Part shown: positions 1-9,704 of the stretch, one piece after another
How the letters are laid out: each line of letters starts with the position of its first letter
Position numbering within the stretch: the stretch's first letter is position 1
NCBI RefSeq assembly: GCF_014295035.1
Contig: NZ_CP060404.1
Span: 786,001-850,000 of the forward strand
DNA: 64,000 bases
Direction: 5' to 3'
Source: Streptomyces buecherae
Lineage (GTDB): Bacteria; Actinomycetota; Actinomycetes; Streptomycetales; Streptomycetaceae
The notes under the pieces: model-generated
Seen by the model: only the letters and a program-made list of their open reading frames with translations
The model's database searches: none
Told to the model about the DNA's origin: nothing
Translations under genes and position numbers: made by a program

Positions 1-2504
1 GCCAGCAACAGAAGCAGACCGCCGGGCTCGCGCTGACCTGGCTGGCGCACAACGAGGCGGAGCCGGTGGCCCGGTTCGTGCTGCGGGCGCTGCTGCGGCG
101 GGAGGATCTGGCGGAGCTGCGCGCGGGACGCGCCGTGGACCAGACCGTGCTCTGGCTCCAGCACGGGCACGCCGCCACCCTCGCGGCGGCCCAGGTGTTC
201 GGGCCGCTACTGCCGCACCCCGCCCTGACCGGCGGGCAGCGCGCCCTGGTGGTCGAGATGGCGTGGGAGTGGGTGGGCGGCTACGGCGACTCGCTCGCCG
301 CGGGGCACGTGCTGCGCCCCCTGCTGGCCGACGCCGCCGACCTCGGCGAGCGCGCGGCCGACCTGGCCGAGCGCGCGCTGGCCTGGGCGCAGGCCCACCC
401 GCGGGCGCCGGAGGCCCCGGCGGTGCTGAGCGCGCTGCTCGGCGGCGCGGCCCCGGGCGACTGGTTGCAGCGCAGCGCCGACTTCGCCCTGCACTGGCTG
501 GAGTCGTACGGCACCGAGGCCGACGGCGCGGTCGTACACCGGGCCGCCCTCGCCTGCCGGGAGATGCGCCGCGACCAGGTCCGCCGTGCCGCCGACGCGG
601 CCCTGGACTGGCTGCGGACGCACACACCGGCGCAGCCGCCCGACGCTCTCGACGCCGGCGCGTCCGTGACGGGGGCGGCGGGCTCGCTCCTCATCCCGGC
701 CGCCGAGACCGAGGAAGACACGACGGGCCCGGGCGCGCGATTCGGTGCCCCGGGAGGAGAGTTGGGGGTCGACGAGCCGGCGGACGGCCAACGGCCGGCC
801 GAGGGACTGGCGGATGCCGGGCTGGCGGACGAGGTGGGGTCGACGCTGCGCCTGCTGCTGGCCACGGCCGGGTTGCGCCCGACGCAGGAGGCGCGCGCGC
901 TGGAGCACGCGGCGGACTGGCTCGGCCGCCCCCGCCGCCATCGCGACCGTGGGTACCTGTGGTCGCGGGTGCTGCGGGCGCGCGGCTGGAGCGGCGGCAA
1001 CCGCGGCTGGCCCCAGGGCAACGGGCCGCTGCCCGAGCCGGACCTGAGCGACCTCGCGGCGCTGCTGGGGCAACCGGAGCTGACGGCGGCCGAGGCGGCC
1101 CACCTGGCCGACCGGGCACTGGCCCTGAGCGCCGAGGGGAGCGCGCCCACCCGTGCGGTGCGCGCCGCCGTCACCGCCGTACTGCGCCTGCCACGGCTCA
1201 CCGCGCGGCAGGAGGCGGGCGCCGTGGAGTTGGCGACCCGCCTGGTGGCGGCGGAGCGCTCCGCCGGGACGCTGGGCCCGCTGCTTGCGCTGCTCGACCG
1301 CCCGCTACCGGAGGCCGCCCACGCGCGGGCGACGGCCCTCGGGTGCGGCTGGCTGGCCGCGTGCGAGCGGCTCGCCGACGCGCCCCGGGCGCTGTTCGCG
1401 CTCGCCGGGCGGCCGGGGCTCACCGACGACCAGCGGCGCGCGTTGAACGCCCACGCGCTGAACTGGTACGCGGTCAACCCCGAGCGCCCGTGGGCCCCGG
1501 AGGTCCGCGCCTTCCTCACCGATCACGGGGACGACGGTTTCGGCGCCTGGTTACGCGGCGTGGAGGAGACCCGGGCCTGGCTGCTGGCGCACCCGGACGA
1601 CCCGGAGCGCGGAGCGGTGCTGCTGCGCCTGCTGGCACGGCCCGACGAGACCCGCCCCGCCAACGTGCCGGCCGCCCGGTCAGACGACGCGACCGACGCG
1701 GCGGGGGGCCCGGGCGACGACGGCCCGGGCGACGGGCCGGGCGGCGGGGCCTGGGACCGGCGGCTCATGCTGTCCGCCGTGCACGCCGCGCTGGCCACCG
1801 TGTTGAGCTGGCGGGACTTCGTCGCACTGTTGGAGAACGAGGGCCTGCGGCCCGAGCAACGGCGGGCGGTGGCCGGACAGGCGCTGGCGTACCTGCGGTC
1901 GTCGGGAGCGGTCAAGACCCGGCTGGTGATCATCGCGCTGCTGCGCACCACGGACCTCACGGCCGAGCAGCGGTGGGACGCGGCCGAGGAGGCGTTCGCG
2001 CTGCTGACCCGGACGAGCGGCCGGACGTTCAAGACCCGCCCGGTGCTGCTGGCCCTGCTGCGCCACCGCGAGCTGTCCCACGAGCACGAACAGGCCGCGA
2101 TCGAACGGGCCCTGCGGCAGGTCGACGGGGCCGAGACGAGCGAGGCCAAGCCGCTGCTGCGGCTGGTGTTGAGCAAGCGGCTGACCGCCGAGCAGGCGGC
2201 GCGCGCCATCGGCCACAGCCTGGACTGGCTGCTGGGGCGCGAGCCGACGGGCGGCGTCGGTTCGCTGGTGGAGGCGTTGCTCGGGCGCGCGGAGTGCACC
2301 CCCGACCAGCGGCGACACGCCACCGCGTACGCCCGGCGCTGGCTCGCGGCCAACCCGGAGCACACCGTGGCCGAGCGCGTCGCCGCACACCTGGCCGCCC
2401 AGCCCGAGGAACCGTGCCCCGCCCCGGACCCGCGACGCACGGCGCCGACACCAGCACCGGCACCGGCACCGGCACCGGACGCGGCCTCCCCGACCGGCGG
2501 CTGA
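1..2504 (+). CDS. Large alpha-helical repeat protein, 5' end outside window
   Basis: Function not recognised. The reading frame is already open at base 3 and the first codons (QQQKQTAG, then ALTWLAHNEA) fit the same repeat as the rest, so the GTG at 66 is probably internal and the gene starts left of the window. The protein is built of about 35-45-residue alanine/leucine-rich units with a recurring pattern A..WL......A..VLxALLxR, like an alpha-solenoid of the HEAT/TPR kind. Two acidic, glycine-rich inserts (roughly residues 215-270 and 540-560 counted from base 66) break the array, and the C-terminus is a Pro-Ala tail (PAPAPAPAP). An in-frame TTA leucine codon sits at 1551-1553, rare at this GC content. 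No catalytic motif is visible; a scaffold or the sensor half of a larger multidomain protein is possible. Confidence 0.6.
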   Translation, partial: QQQKQTAGLALTWLAHNEAEPVARFVLRALLRREDLAELRAGRAVDQTVLWLQHGHAATLAAAQVFGPLLPHPALTGGQRALVVEMAWEWVGGYGDSLAAGHVLRPLLADAADLGERAADLAERALAWAQAHPRAPEAPAVLSALLGGAAPGDWLQRSADFALHWLESYGTEADGAVVHRAALACREMRRDQVRRAADAALDWLRTHTPAQPPDALDAGASVTGAAGSLLIPAAETEEDTTGPGARFGAPGGELGVDEPADGQRPAEGLADAGLADEVGSTLRLLLATAGLRPTQEARALEHAADWLGRPRRHRDRGYLWSRVLRARGWSGGNRGWPQGNGPLPEPDLSDLAALLGQPELTAAEAAHLADRALALSAEGSAPTRAVRAAVTAVLRLPRLTARQEAGAVELATRLVAAERSAGTLGPLLALLDRPLPEAAHARATALGCGWLAACERLADAPRALFALAGRPGLTDDQRRALNAHALNWYAVNPERPWAPEVRAFLTDHGDDGFGAWLRGVEETRAWLLAHPDDPERGAVLLRLLARPDETRPANVPAARSDDATDAAGGPGDDGPGDGPGGGAWDRRLMLSAVHAALATVLSWRDFVALLENEGLRPEQRRAVAGQALAYLRSSGAVKTRLVIIALLRTTDLTAEQRWDAAEEAFALLTRTSGRTFKTRPVLLALLRHRELSHEHEQAAIERALRQVDGAETSEAKPLLRLVLSKRLTAEQAARAIGHSLDWLLGREPTGGVGSLVEALLGRAECTPDQRRHATAYARRWLAANPEHTVAERVAAHLAAQPEEPCPAPDPRRTAPTPAPAPAPAPDAASPTGG

Positions 2505-2573
2505 CGCCCGGGCCCACGGTCGCCGCGGCTGGGCACCGGCCGTGGCCCGCCACCTGGCGTACGCCGGCTCGCT

Positions 2574-2637
2574 GGTACGCCGGTACGGCACCACCCGGTG
2601 CACACCCGCGCCGGTACGCCGATACGGCACCACCCGG
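2574..2637. repeat. 25-bp direct repeat pair in intergenic region
   Basis: GGTACGCCGGTACGGCACCA continuing to CCCGG at 2574-2598 recurs at 2613-2637 with one mismatch (A for G). It lies in the convergent gap between the helical-repeat gene and the ROK regulator. No function is evident. Confidence 0.6.
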
Positions 2638-2733
2638 CGTACGACCCACACCGCGCTCCGCGTCCGCGCACCCGGCGTGCGCGGACGCCCGACGCGCGGC
2701 GCCGAGCAGCGGTGCCCCGCCGCGTTGGCCGTA

Positions 2734-4002
2734 TCAGGCGCCGAGCGCCCGCAACGGGTCGTCGAGGACCGGCTGCCACGCGAGTTCGGCCGCGCCCACC
2801 AGGCTGTTGTAGTCGAGCGTGCACGGCAGCAGGGGCACACCGCCGCTGCGACCCCACAGGCTGCGCTCCGCGACGACCGCGCGCAGCCGCTCCGGGTCGG
2901 CGTCGAGCAGGTCGCGGTGGAGCCCACCGAGAATGATCCGGTCCGGGTTGAGGATGTTGACCAGACCGGCCAGGCCGCGGCCGAGCCGGTCGATGAGCAG
3001 GTGGGCCGCGGCGCGCACGGACGGGTCGGCGTACTCGTCGCGGAGCAGGTCACGGGCCTGCTGGAGGAGGGACACCTCGGGGCCGGGCTCGCGTCCGGCC
3101 GCGGTGAGAAAGGCCAGCGGGTCGGCCTCGACGTCGAGACAGCCACGGCCGCCGCAGTGGCAGGCGCGCCCCTCCTCGTGCACCGTCAGGTGCCCGACCT
3201 CCAGGGCGAGCCCCGAACTCCCGGTGTGCAGCCGCCCGTCGAGCACCAGGGCGCCGCCCACGCCACGGTGGCCGGTGGCCACGCACAGCAGTTGTCGGGC
3301 GCCACGGCCCGCTCCGTGGCGGTATTCGGCCAGCGCCGCGAGGTTGACGTCGTTGCCGGTCTGCCCGATCGGCGCACCGGGCGCCGAGTCGGCGGCCGGG
3401 GGCCCGGCGGGCACGGCCGTGGCGTCGCCGGGTCCGGGGACGCCCGCGCGGGCGAGGCTGCGCCGGAACAGCTCCCGTACCGGCGCGCCGGCCTGCCAGG
3501 CGACGTGCAGCGGGTTCAGCGCGGTGCCCTCCGGCTCGGCGACGGCCGATGGCACGGCCAGTCCCGCGCCGAGGCAGCGGCGCCCGCTGGCGCGCAGCAG
3601 CCCGGCGCCGGCCTCGACGACGGCGTCGAGCACCGCCGCGGGGTCGGCGGGCACCGTCATGCAGCCCGGTGCGGTGGCCACGATCCGGCCGCCGAGGCCG
3701 ACGAGCGCCGCCCGGAACCCGTCCACGTGCACCTGCGCGGCGAGCACGACGGGGCCGTCCGGGGCGACGGTGAGCCGGTGCGAGGGGCGGCCCTGGGTGC
3801 CGGCCGCCGCGCCCGGCCGCGAGTCCACCCGGATCAGGCCGAGCGCCTCCAGTTCGGCGGCGACGGCGCCCGCGGTCGCGCGGGTCACGCCGAGCTCCGC
3901 CGTGAGCACCGCGCGCGTGGGGGCGCGACCGGTGTGTACGAGCTCCAGCGCCGGGCCGAGTGCTCCCCGGCCCCGCTCCAGTCTTGTCCGTGTCTGGGTC
4001 AC
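2734..4002 (-). CDS. ROK-family transcriptional repressor
   Basis: Predicted sugar-responsive repressor of the ROK/NagC/XylR type. Residues about 25-60 form a winged helix-turn-helix (TRAVLTAELGVTRATAGAVA), followed by a ROK kinase-like fold from about residue 75. The ROK glycine-rich loop lies near 248-274 and the zinc-binding cysteine cluster CHCGGRGC at 281-288. Length 422 residues, usual for ROK regulators. It starts 17 bp from the divergent MFS gene, so the two genes share a promoter region and the regulator probably controls the transporter and itself. The ligand cannot be read from sequence. The run of substitutions around the canonical ROK ATP site (no clear DxGxT at the start of the domain) fits regulator rather than kinase function. 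Confidence 0.85.
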   Translation of the reverse strand: MTQTRTRLERGRGALGPALELVHTGRAPTRAVLTAELGVTRATAGAVAAELEALGLIRVDSRPGAAAGTQGRPSHRLTVAPDGPVVLAAQVHVDGFRAALVGLGGRIVATAPGCMTVPADPAAVLDAVVEAGAGLLRASGRRCLGAGLAVPSAVAEPEGTALNPLHVAWQAGAPVRELFRRSLARAGVPGPGDATAVPAGPPAADSAPGAPIGQTGNDVNLAALAEYRHGAGRGARQLLCVATGHRGVGGALVLDGRLHTGSSGLALEVGHLTVHEEGRACHCGGRGCLDVEADPLAFLTAAGREPGPEVSLLQQARDLLRDEYADPSVRAAAHLLIDRLGRGLAGLVNILNPDRIILGGLHRDLLDADPERLRAVVAERSLWGRSGGVPLLPCTLDYNSLVGAAELAWQPVLDDPLRALGA

Positions 4003-4019
4003 GCCCCTATTCTGGCTTT

Positions 4020-5345
4020 GTGCCGACGCTAAACAAAATACGGACGGCCACTCCGTGGGGGCGGAGCAACGCCACCGTAGATCCCGCCATCCGTCGCCTG
4101 CGGGCGGCGCTCACCCTCTTCTTCGCCCTGGACGGCTTCGTCTTCGCCGGCTGGGTCGTCCGCATTCCCGCCATCAAGCAACAGACCGGCGCCTCGACCG
4201 GCGACCTCGGGCTCGCCCTGCTCGGCGTCTCCGCCGGCGCGGTGGCCACCATGGTGGTCACCGGCCGGCTCTGCCAGCGGTTCGGACACCAACCGATGAC
4301 CGTCGTCGCCGCCGTCGTGATGTCCCTGAGCGTCGCGCTGCCGGCGCACACCCACTCGGCGCTCGCCCTCGGCCTGGTACTCCTCGTCTTCGGCGCGGGC
4401 TACGGCGGTCTCAACGTCGCGATGAACAGCGCGGCGGTGGACCTGGTGGCCGCGCTGCGCCGACCGGTCATGCCCACGTTCCACGCCGCGTTCAGCCTCG
4501 GCGGCATGCTCGGGGCGGGCCTCGGCGGCCTGGTCGCGGGGCGACTCTCAGCCACCACGCACCTGACCGCCCTCACCGCGTGTGGGCTCGCCCTCACGGC
4601 CTTCGCCGGCCGCGCTCTCCTGGCCCACCCGGTGCCCCGGCGGCTACACGAACGGCCGGACACGGCGCCCCGTAGCCGCCCGCCACAAGCCGACGCGACC
4701 GATCCCGCCCACCGCCCGTCGTCGGCGCGGGCCGCATCCGTCGAACGAGGCGAGTCCGTCGGGCAGGCGGCGGGCCGGGGCGCGGCCCGGCGTACGCGCC
4801 GGCTGGTCGCCGTCTTCGGGCTGATCGCCCTGTGCACGGCCTACGGCGAGGGCGCGTTGGCCGACTGGGGCGCGCTCCACCTGGAGCAGGATCTCGACGC
4901 GCACCCGGGCGTCGCGGCGGCCGGCTACTCGGTCTTCGCCGCCACGATGACCATCGGCCGGCTGTCCGGCACGGCGCTCCTGGAACGCCTCGGCCAGACG
5001 CGCGCCCTGGTGGCGGGCGGCGCGACGGCCGCCACCGGCATGCTCGTCGGCTCCCTGGCCCCCACGGTCTGGCTGGCCCTGCTCGGCTTCGCCGTCACGG
5101 GCCTCGGGCTGGCCAACATCTTCCCGATCGCCATCGAACGCGCCGGCGCGCTCAACGGCCCGAGCGGCGTCGCCACCGCCTCCACCTTCGGCTACGGCGG
5201 CATGCTCTGCGGCCCGCCGGCGATCGGCTTCGTCGCCGACTGGTTCTCGCTGCCGACGGCCCTGACGACGGTCGCCCTGCTCGCGGCGATCGCGGCGGTC
5301 GTCGCCTACGCCAGCCGCAACGCGCTCCGCCCACCCGCGGGTTGA
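4020..5345 (+). CDS. MFS transporter (YbjJ-like)
   Basis: Major facilitator permease of about 441 residues with twelve predicted hydrophobic helices arranged 6+6 around a long charged, Pro/Arg-rich cytoplasmic loop (near residues 205-255). The first helix contains FALDGFVFAGWVVRIPAIK, characteristic of the YbjJ-type MFS branch. I chose GTG 4020 because it is the first start beyond the divergent ROK gene; codons upstream would overlap that gene's promoter. No good ribosome site precedes it, so it may be leaderless. Substrate unknown; pairing with a ROK repressor suggests a sugar or sugar-derived compound. Confidence 0.8.
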   Translation: MPTLNKIRTATPWGRSNATVDPAIRRLRAALTLFFALDGFVFAGWVVRIPAIKQQTGASTGDLGLALLGVSAGAVATMVVTGRLCQRFGHQPMTVVAAVVMSLSVALPAHTHSALALGLVLLVFGAGYGGLNVAMNSAAVDLVAALRRPVMPTFHAAFSLGGMLGAGLGGLVAGRLSATTHLTALTACGLALTAFAGRALLAHPVPRRLHERPDTAPRSRPPQADATDPAHRPSSARAASVERGESVGQAAGRGAARRTRRLVAVFGLIALCTAYGEGALADWGALHLEQDLDAHPGVAAAGYSVFAATMTIGRLSGTALLERLGQTRALVAGGATAATGMLVGSLAPTVWLALLGFAVTGLGLANIFPIAIERAGALNGPSGVATASTFGYGGMLCGPPAIGFVADWFSLPTALTTVALLAAIAAVVAYASRNALRPPAG

Positions 5346-5465
5346 CCGCGCGCCCGCACGGGGCCTCCCGCCCGCGCGTTCCCCGGGCCGACGGAACCCA
5401 GCGGGCCGCACGTATAGTCTGAGGAACCGCTACGACATGTAGATGACCGGTGAACCTCGGAGGAT

Positions 5466-6101
5466 ATGGTGCTGACTACGCCGTGTTTCGGCCCCGATGT
5501 CCTCGGCGTCGCCGACCAACTCACCGATGCGTACGTCGACGTCTTCACCGCCCCGCCCTGGGAGGACCGCGACGCGCGGGCGACCCGGGCGGAGTTTCGG
5601 GAGCGGCTCGCGACGGACGCGCACCGCCCGGGTTTTCGGGCCGTGCTGGCCACGTCGGACGATGGCAGGGTGCAGGGCTTCGTCACGGGGTGGACCACTC
5701 AGGCCCCGTTTCGCACTGACCGTGCCTACGGGAAGGTGACCACGCGGCTCGGCGCCGAGCGGGTGAACGAGTTGCTGGTGGGCGCCTTCGAGGTCGACGA
5801 GCTGGGGGTGCGGCCAGACGTCCGCGGTACCGGTTTGGGGCGGCGGCTGCTCTCCGCCCTCGTCGACACCGCGCCCGGCGGCCGGGCGTGGCTGCTGACC
5901 TGGAGTCAGGCGCACGAGACGCTCGCGTTCTACCGCCGCATCGGTTGGCGGGAACCCGCCCCCCTGCCGGGCAACGAGACGGACGTCGTCGTGTTCCTCT
6001 CACCGGGCGGGCCCGGTGACTCCTCCGTGGCCACGGACGGCGACCGCAACGGCCTCAACTCCGACCAGAATTCGGGAGCCCGCCGAGGCCCGGGCAGCTG
6101 A
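5466..6101 (+). CDS. GNAT family N-acetyltransferase
   Basis: Small acetyltransferase of the GNAT fold, 211 residues. The acetyl-CoA pyrophosphate loop is VRPDVRGTGLGRRLLSAL (R-x-x-G-x-G), preceded by the beta4 strand AFEVDELGV and followed by the AWLLTWSQAHETLAFYRRIG segment typical of motif B. Shine-Dalgarno GGAGG at 5459-5463 is only 2 nt from ATG 5466 but 5 nt from GTG 5469, so translation may start one codon later. The C-terminal 35 residues are low-complexity. Acceptor substrate unknown. Confidence 0.8.
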   Translation: MVLTTPCFGPDVLGVADQLTDAYVDVFTAPPWEDRDARATRAEFRERLATDAHRPGFRAVLATSDDGRVQGFVTGWTTQAPFRTDRAYGKVTTRLGAERVNELLVGAFEVDELGVRPDVRGTGLGRRLLSALVDTAPGGRAWLLTWSQAHETLAFYRRIGWREPAPLPGNETDVVVFLSPGGPGDSSVATDGDRNGLNSDQNSGARRGPGS

Positions 6102-6648
6102 GACCCGAGCCGCGTCCTGCTCACGCCACAGGGTCTCCACCGGCACCGCACCCGCGTCCGGCTCGCCAGCCGGCAGACTAAGAGCGCCCGTAGTCGCGCC
6201 CCTGTCCGGTGCACGCCGGTGGCACCGGTACACAGCCGCGCGGTCCTGCGACCACGTGGGCGCCGTCCGCACCGGACAGTCCGACCCGACGGTCCCGGAC
6301 CACCGTGAAGCAGGATCGCTGCCGGCCGCCGACTCGCGTCCCCCGCCTCGTCCGCCCTCGGGCTGGCAGGCGCGCCGGAGCGATGTCAGTGGCGGCTGGC
6401 ACACTCCCGGACATGGAGTACGGGAAGCTGATCGAGGTCGTCGACCCTGAGGGGATGCCGCTCGCCGCCGAAGCCCGGTTCCGGGCCCGCGTACCAGGCG
6501 AGCGGAATCGAGACGGGGCTCCGCGTGGCGCGGCGCACACCGGACGAGAGGTCGGGCTCGCGTCGTCGCACGACTGCGCTGGTCGTGGCGGCACGATCGA
6601 CCGTTCGCCGATGCCCACGCCCACGCCACGGCGACCAGGGGCCCGGCC
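6102..6648. other. Gene-free stretch
   Basis: No convincing gene. A plus-strand reading from 6414 (MEYGKLIEVVDPEGMP) looks briefly protein-like and then degenerates into low-complexity Arg/Pro text, so it may be a decayed fragment. Confidence 0.4.
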
Positions 6649-7590
6649 ATGAGCGATGACCGCGTGCCGCGCGAGCCGCGATCCGGCGACTCCGGCTGGC
6701 GGTGCGCCGGACTGCGCTGGGGCCTCCCGGCCGAGCCCGCCCTGCTCTGGCGCCACCCCGAGCGCGGCGAGCGCGCCTCCACCCTGTCCCCGGGCCGACC
6801 CATCGCCTTCACCACGGGCGCGGCCCGGCGCTGCGTCGGAGTGCGCAGGGGCGACCGGCACACCGCCTGCCCGACGGCCGCGGCGATCCCCCCGACGGCG
6901 GTGTCCGCCCAGTGCCCCGAGTGCGCGCGGCTCGACCGGTCGTACTCCGTGGCGGCCGACACCCGCGCCGACGACCCGCGCCCCTACGACGTCTACCTCG
7001 CCTGGTTCGGGCCCGGTTGGGTCAAGGTGGGCATCACCGCGACCGAGCGCGAGGGAGCCCGGCTGCTCGAACAGGCCGCGCTCTCCTACGTGCTGCTCGG
7101 GCGCGGCCCCCTGATGGCCGCCCGCCGCGCCGAGTCGGTGCTCGGGGCGGCCCTGGCCGTACCCGACCGGATTCCGTACGCGGCCAAGCGGGCGGCCCGG
7201 GAGGCCGTGCCGCCTCCGCCGGAGCGAGCGGCCGAACTGGCCGAGCTGCACGCGCGGGCCCGCGCGCTGACCGCGCTGCCGGAGTCGCTCCAGGTCCTAC
7301 CGTGCGCCCCGGTCCACCACGACGCGGCCTTCGCGCTCGACCGACCCCGGCCGCCGGGACCGGTCGGCCTCGTCCAACTCGCCCCGCACGCCACGGTGGC
7401 CGGCACCGTCGAGGCCGTCGCGGGCCCCGACGTCTCGCTCCGCGACGCGGACGGCCGCGCCCTGATCCTCGACACCCGCCAACTGGCGGGGTGGCCGCTC
7501 ACCACAGCCGACCCGTCCGCCCCCACCACCGCGCCCGTGCGCCCGACCGAGCCCCCACCCTCGCCTCCGGCCCCGGAGCCCCTGTTCTGA
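6649..7590 (+). CDS. DUF2797 family protein
   Basis: 313-residue protein of the actinobacterial DUF2797 family. The N-terminal part has four paired cysteines that could bind a metal (CVGVRRGDRHTACP near residues 64-77, then CPEC near 91-94). The central stretch YDVYLAWFGPGWVKVGIT looks like the two beta strands of a GIY-YIG nuclease-like fold, but this is only resemblance. The C-terminal 90 residues are Pro-rich. Start ATG 6649 lies after CGGGGCCCGGCC without a clear ribosome site. Cellular role not known. Confidence 0.7.
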   Translation: MSDDRVPREPRSGDSGWRCAGLRWGLPAEPALLWRHPERGERASTLSPGRPIAFTTGAARRCVGVRRGDRHTACPTAAAIPPTAVSAQCPECARLDRSYSVAADTRADDPRPYDVYLAWFGPGWVKVGITATEREGARLLEQAALSYVLLGRGPLMAARRAESVLGAALAVPDRIPYAAKRAAREAVPPPPERAAELAELHARARALTALPESLQVLPCAPVHHDAAFALDRPRPPGPVGLVQLAPHATVAGTVEAVAGPDVSLRDADGRALILDTRQLAGWPLTTADPSAPTTAPVRPTEPPPSPPAPEPLF

Positions 7591-7733
7591 GCGCCGCCGT
7601 TCCCGCGCCGCCACGCGCCTGTCCGCCCCGGGCCCACGCTCGGGCATCAGGCGGGTGCCCACGGCCCATGCCGGCTCGGCCCACGTCACCCGGTCCGGCG
7701 CACACGGCGGGCGGGCGACGCCGCTCGGCCCGC

Positions 7734-8399
7734 TCAGCCCAGCCAACCCGGGCGTACGAGCCCCGACTCGTAGGCGAGGACGACCAGTTGGGCCCGGTCG
7801 CGGGCGCCGAGCTTCACCATGGCGCGGCTGACGTGCGTCTTGGCCGTGAGCGGGCTGACGACGAGGCGCCGGGCGATCTCCTCGTTCGACAGTCCGATGC
7901 CCACCAGCGCCATCACCTCGCGTTCGCGGTCGGTGAGTTCTGTGAGGCCGACGGCGACAGCTGGCTCCTTGGAGCGCGCCGCGAACTCCGCGATCAGGCG
8001 GCGGGTGACGCCGGGCGACAGCAGCGCGTCGCCCGCCACGACGGCCCGCACGGCGCGCAGCAACTCCTCCGGCTCGGTGTCCTTGACGAGAAAGCCCGAG
8101 GCTCCGCATCGGATCGCCTCGAAGACGTACTCGTCCAGCTCGAAGGTGGTGAGCATGACCACCCGGACGGCGCCGAGCGCCGGGTCCTCGGTGATCCGAC
8201 GCGTGGCGGCGAGGCCGTCGAGCACCGGCATGCGAATGTCCATGAGGACGACGTCGGGCCGCAGTTCACGGACCTGCCGCACGGTGTGCTCGCCGTCGGC
8301 GGCCTCCGCGACCACCTCGATGTCGGGCTGGGCCGCGAGCAGCGCCCGGAAACCGGCGCGGACCAGCAGTTGGTCGTCGGCGAGCACGACGCGGATCAC
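7734..8399 (-). CDS. NarL/LuxR-type response regulator
   Basis: Two-component response regulator, 221 residues. Receiver domain 1-120 with acidic pocket ADDQ (8-9), phospho-acceptor Asp54 in VVLMDIRMP and conserved Lys in LVKDTEPEE. C-terminal LuxR helix-turn-helix begins LTDREREVMALVGIGLSNEE. The GTG start overlaps the stop of the sensor kinase gene (GTGA at 8396-8399), with GGAGGAG just upstream, so the two are translationally coupled. Target genes unknown. Confidence 0.93.
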   Translation of the reverse strand: MIRVVLADDQLLVRAGFRALLAAQPDIEVVAEAADGEHTVRQVRELRPDVVLMDIRMPVLDGLAATRRITEDPALGAVRVVMLTTFELDEYVFEAIRCGASGFLVKDTEPEELLRAVRAVVAGDALLSPGVTRRLIAEFAARSKEPAVAVGLTELTDREREVMALVGIGLSNEEIARRLVVSPLTAKTHVSRAMVKLGARDRAQLVVLAYESGLVRPGWLG

Positions 8400-9649
8400 G
8401 GTGTCTCCTCGGGTGGCAGGGGGATGCGGGCCCGAACGCGGAACCCACCGTCGGGGCGCGGCCCCGCCTCGACCGTGCCGCCGAACGCGGCGGCCCGCTC
8501 CCGCATGCCGACCAGTCCGTTACCGCCGGACACGGCGTCCGCGCGCCCACCGCCGGCAGCGGAGCTGGCCGGCCCGTCGTCGTCGACCGACACGTACAGG
8601 GCGTTCGCGCCGTGGCGCAGGACGACGCGCGCGGCGCGCGCTTCCGAGTGCCGGATGACGTTGGTCAGGGCCTCCTGGACGATGCGGAAGGCGGCGAGGT
8701 CGGCGCCGGGCGGCAGATCCGCGCGGCGGCCCTCGGTGCGCACCTCGACCCGGAGGCCGGCGGCAGCCGCCTGCTCGGTGAGTTCGGGTACGCGGTCGAG
8801 TCCGGGGGCCGGCGAGCGGGGCGCGCTCCCCGGCGTGCGCAGGCTGTCGAGCACCTGTCGCACCTCGCCCAGCGCCTCCTTGCTGGCTCCCTTGATGGTG
8901 GTCAGCGCGGCCCGCGCCTGTTCCGGGTCCTGGTCGAGCAGCGCGAGGCCGACGCCCGCCTGCACGTTGATCACCGAGATGCTGTGCGCCAGGACGTCGT
9001 GCAGTTCGCGGGCGATGCGAAGCCGCTCCTCGTCGGCGCGGCGGCGTTCGGCCGCCTCCCGCTCGACGCGCTCGCGCACCAGTCGCTCCCGGCGCAGCCG
9101 GGCGAGCTCGGACAGCGCCAGGACCACCAGCACCCAGGCGGCGATGCCCATCTCCTGCCACCAGCCCGCCGCGCCGTCGCCCCCCGGCGGGAGCCACCGG
9201 TAGAGCCAGTGCGTCACCAGGGCGTGCGCCAGCCAGGTCAGGCCGACCGCGCTCCAGGCGGCCCGCCGATGGCCCGAGGTGACGGCGGAGAAGCAGGCGA
9301 GGACCACGCTCAGGAAGATCGGCCCGTACGGGTAGCCGGCCGCGAGGTAGGCCGTGACCACGGCACAGGTGCCGAAGACGGTGACGCGCGGGTAGCGGTG
9401 TCGGATCACGAGCAACGCGGGGCCCCACACCAGCAGCAGCCAGGCCAGCGGGTCCAGATCGACCCGGTCGGCCTGCCGGTGGGAGGCGAAGTTGGTGCCG
9501 ACGCACTGGAAGACCGCGACGGCCAGCGAGGACAGCCACGGCAGCCGCCCGGAGGACGCGGCGCCCCAACGGCGCCACGGTGGCCCCTGGCCCGCCCACC
9601 GGCCGGACGCCCGCCCGTCGCCCACGCGGTGGACTCGTTCCGTGCTCAT
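8396..9649 (-). CDS. Sensor histidine kinase (HisKA_3 type)
   Basis: Membrane sensor kinase, 417 residues, partner of the response regulator it overlaps. Four to five hydrophobic segments between residues 40 and 180, a coiled-coil linker rich in Arg/Glu (184-208), the dimerisation/phospho-acceptor segment IARELHDVLAHSISVINVQ with His217, and a C-terminal HATPase_c domain (EALTNVIRHSEA N-box; GGNGLVGMRERAAAFGG G-box). No extracellular sensor domain of any size is visible, typical of DesK/NarL-family kinases that sense the membrane. Confidence 0.93.
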   Translation of the reverse strand: MSTERVHRVGDGRASGRWAGQGPPWRRWGAASSGRLPWLSSLAVAVFQCVGTNFASHRQADRVDLDPLAWLLLVWGPALLVIRHRYPRVTVFGTCAVVTAYLAAGYPYGPIFLSVVLACFSAVTSGHRRAAWSAVGLTWLAHALVTHWLYRWLPPGGDGAAGWWQEMGIAAWVLVVLALSELARLRRERLVRERVEREAAERRRADEERLRIARELHDVLAHSISVINVQAGVGLALLDQDPEQARAALTTIKGASKEALGEVRQVLDSLRTPGSAPRSPAPGLDRVPELTEQAAAAGLRVEVRTEGRRADLPPGADLAAFRIVQEALTNVIRHSEARAARVVLRHGANALYVSVDDDGPASSAAGGGRADAVSGGNGLVGMRERAAAFGGTVEAGPRPDGGFRVRARIPLPPEETP

Positions 9650-9704
9650 GCCGCAACGCTAGACCGCGCCACGACGCCCCGCGTCAGCCCGACGCGGTGC
9701 GCGC

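Noticed and set aside
6414..6652. Small ORF MEYGKLIEVVDPEG...
   Set aside because: Only the first 25 codons look coding; no ribosome site and rest is low complexity.
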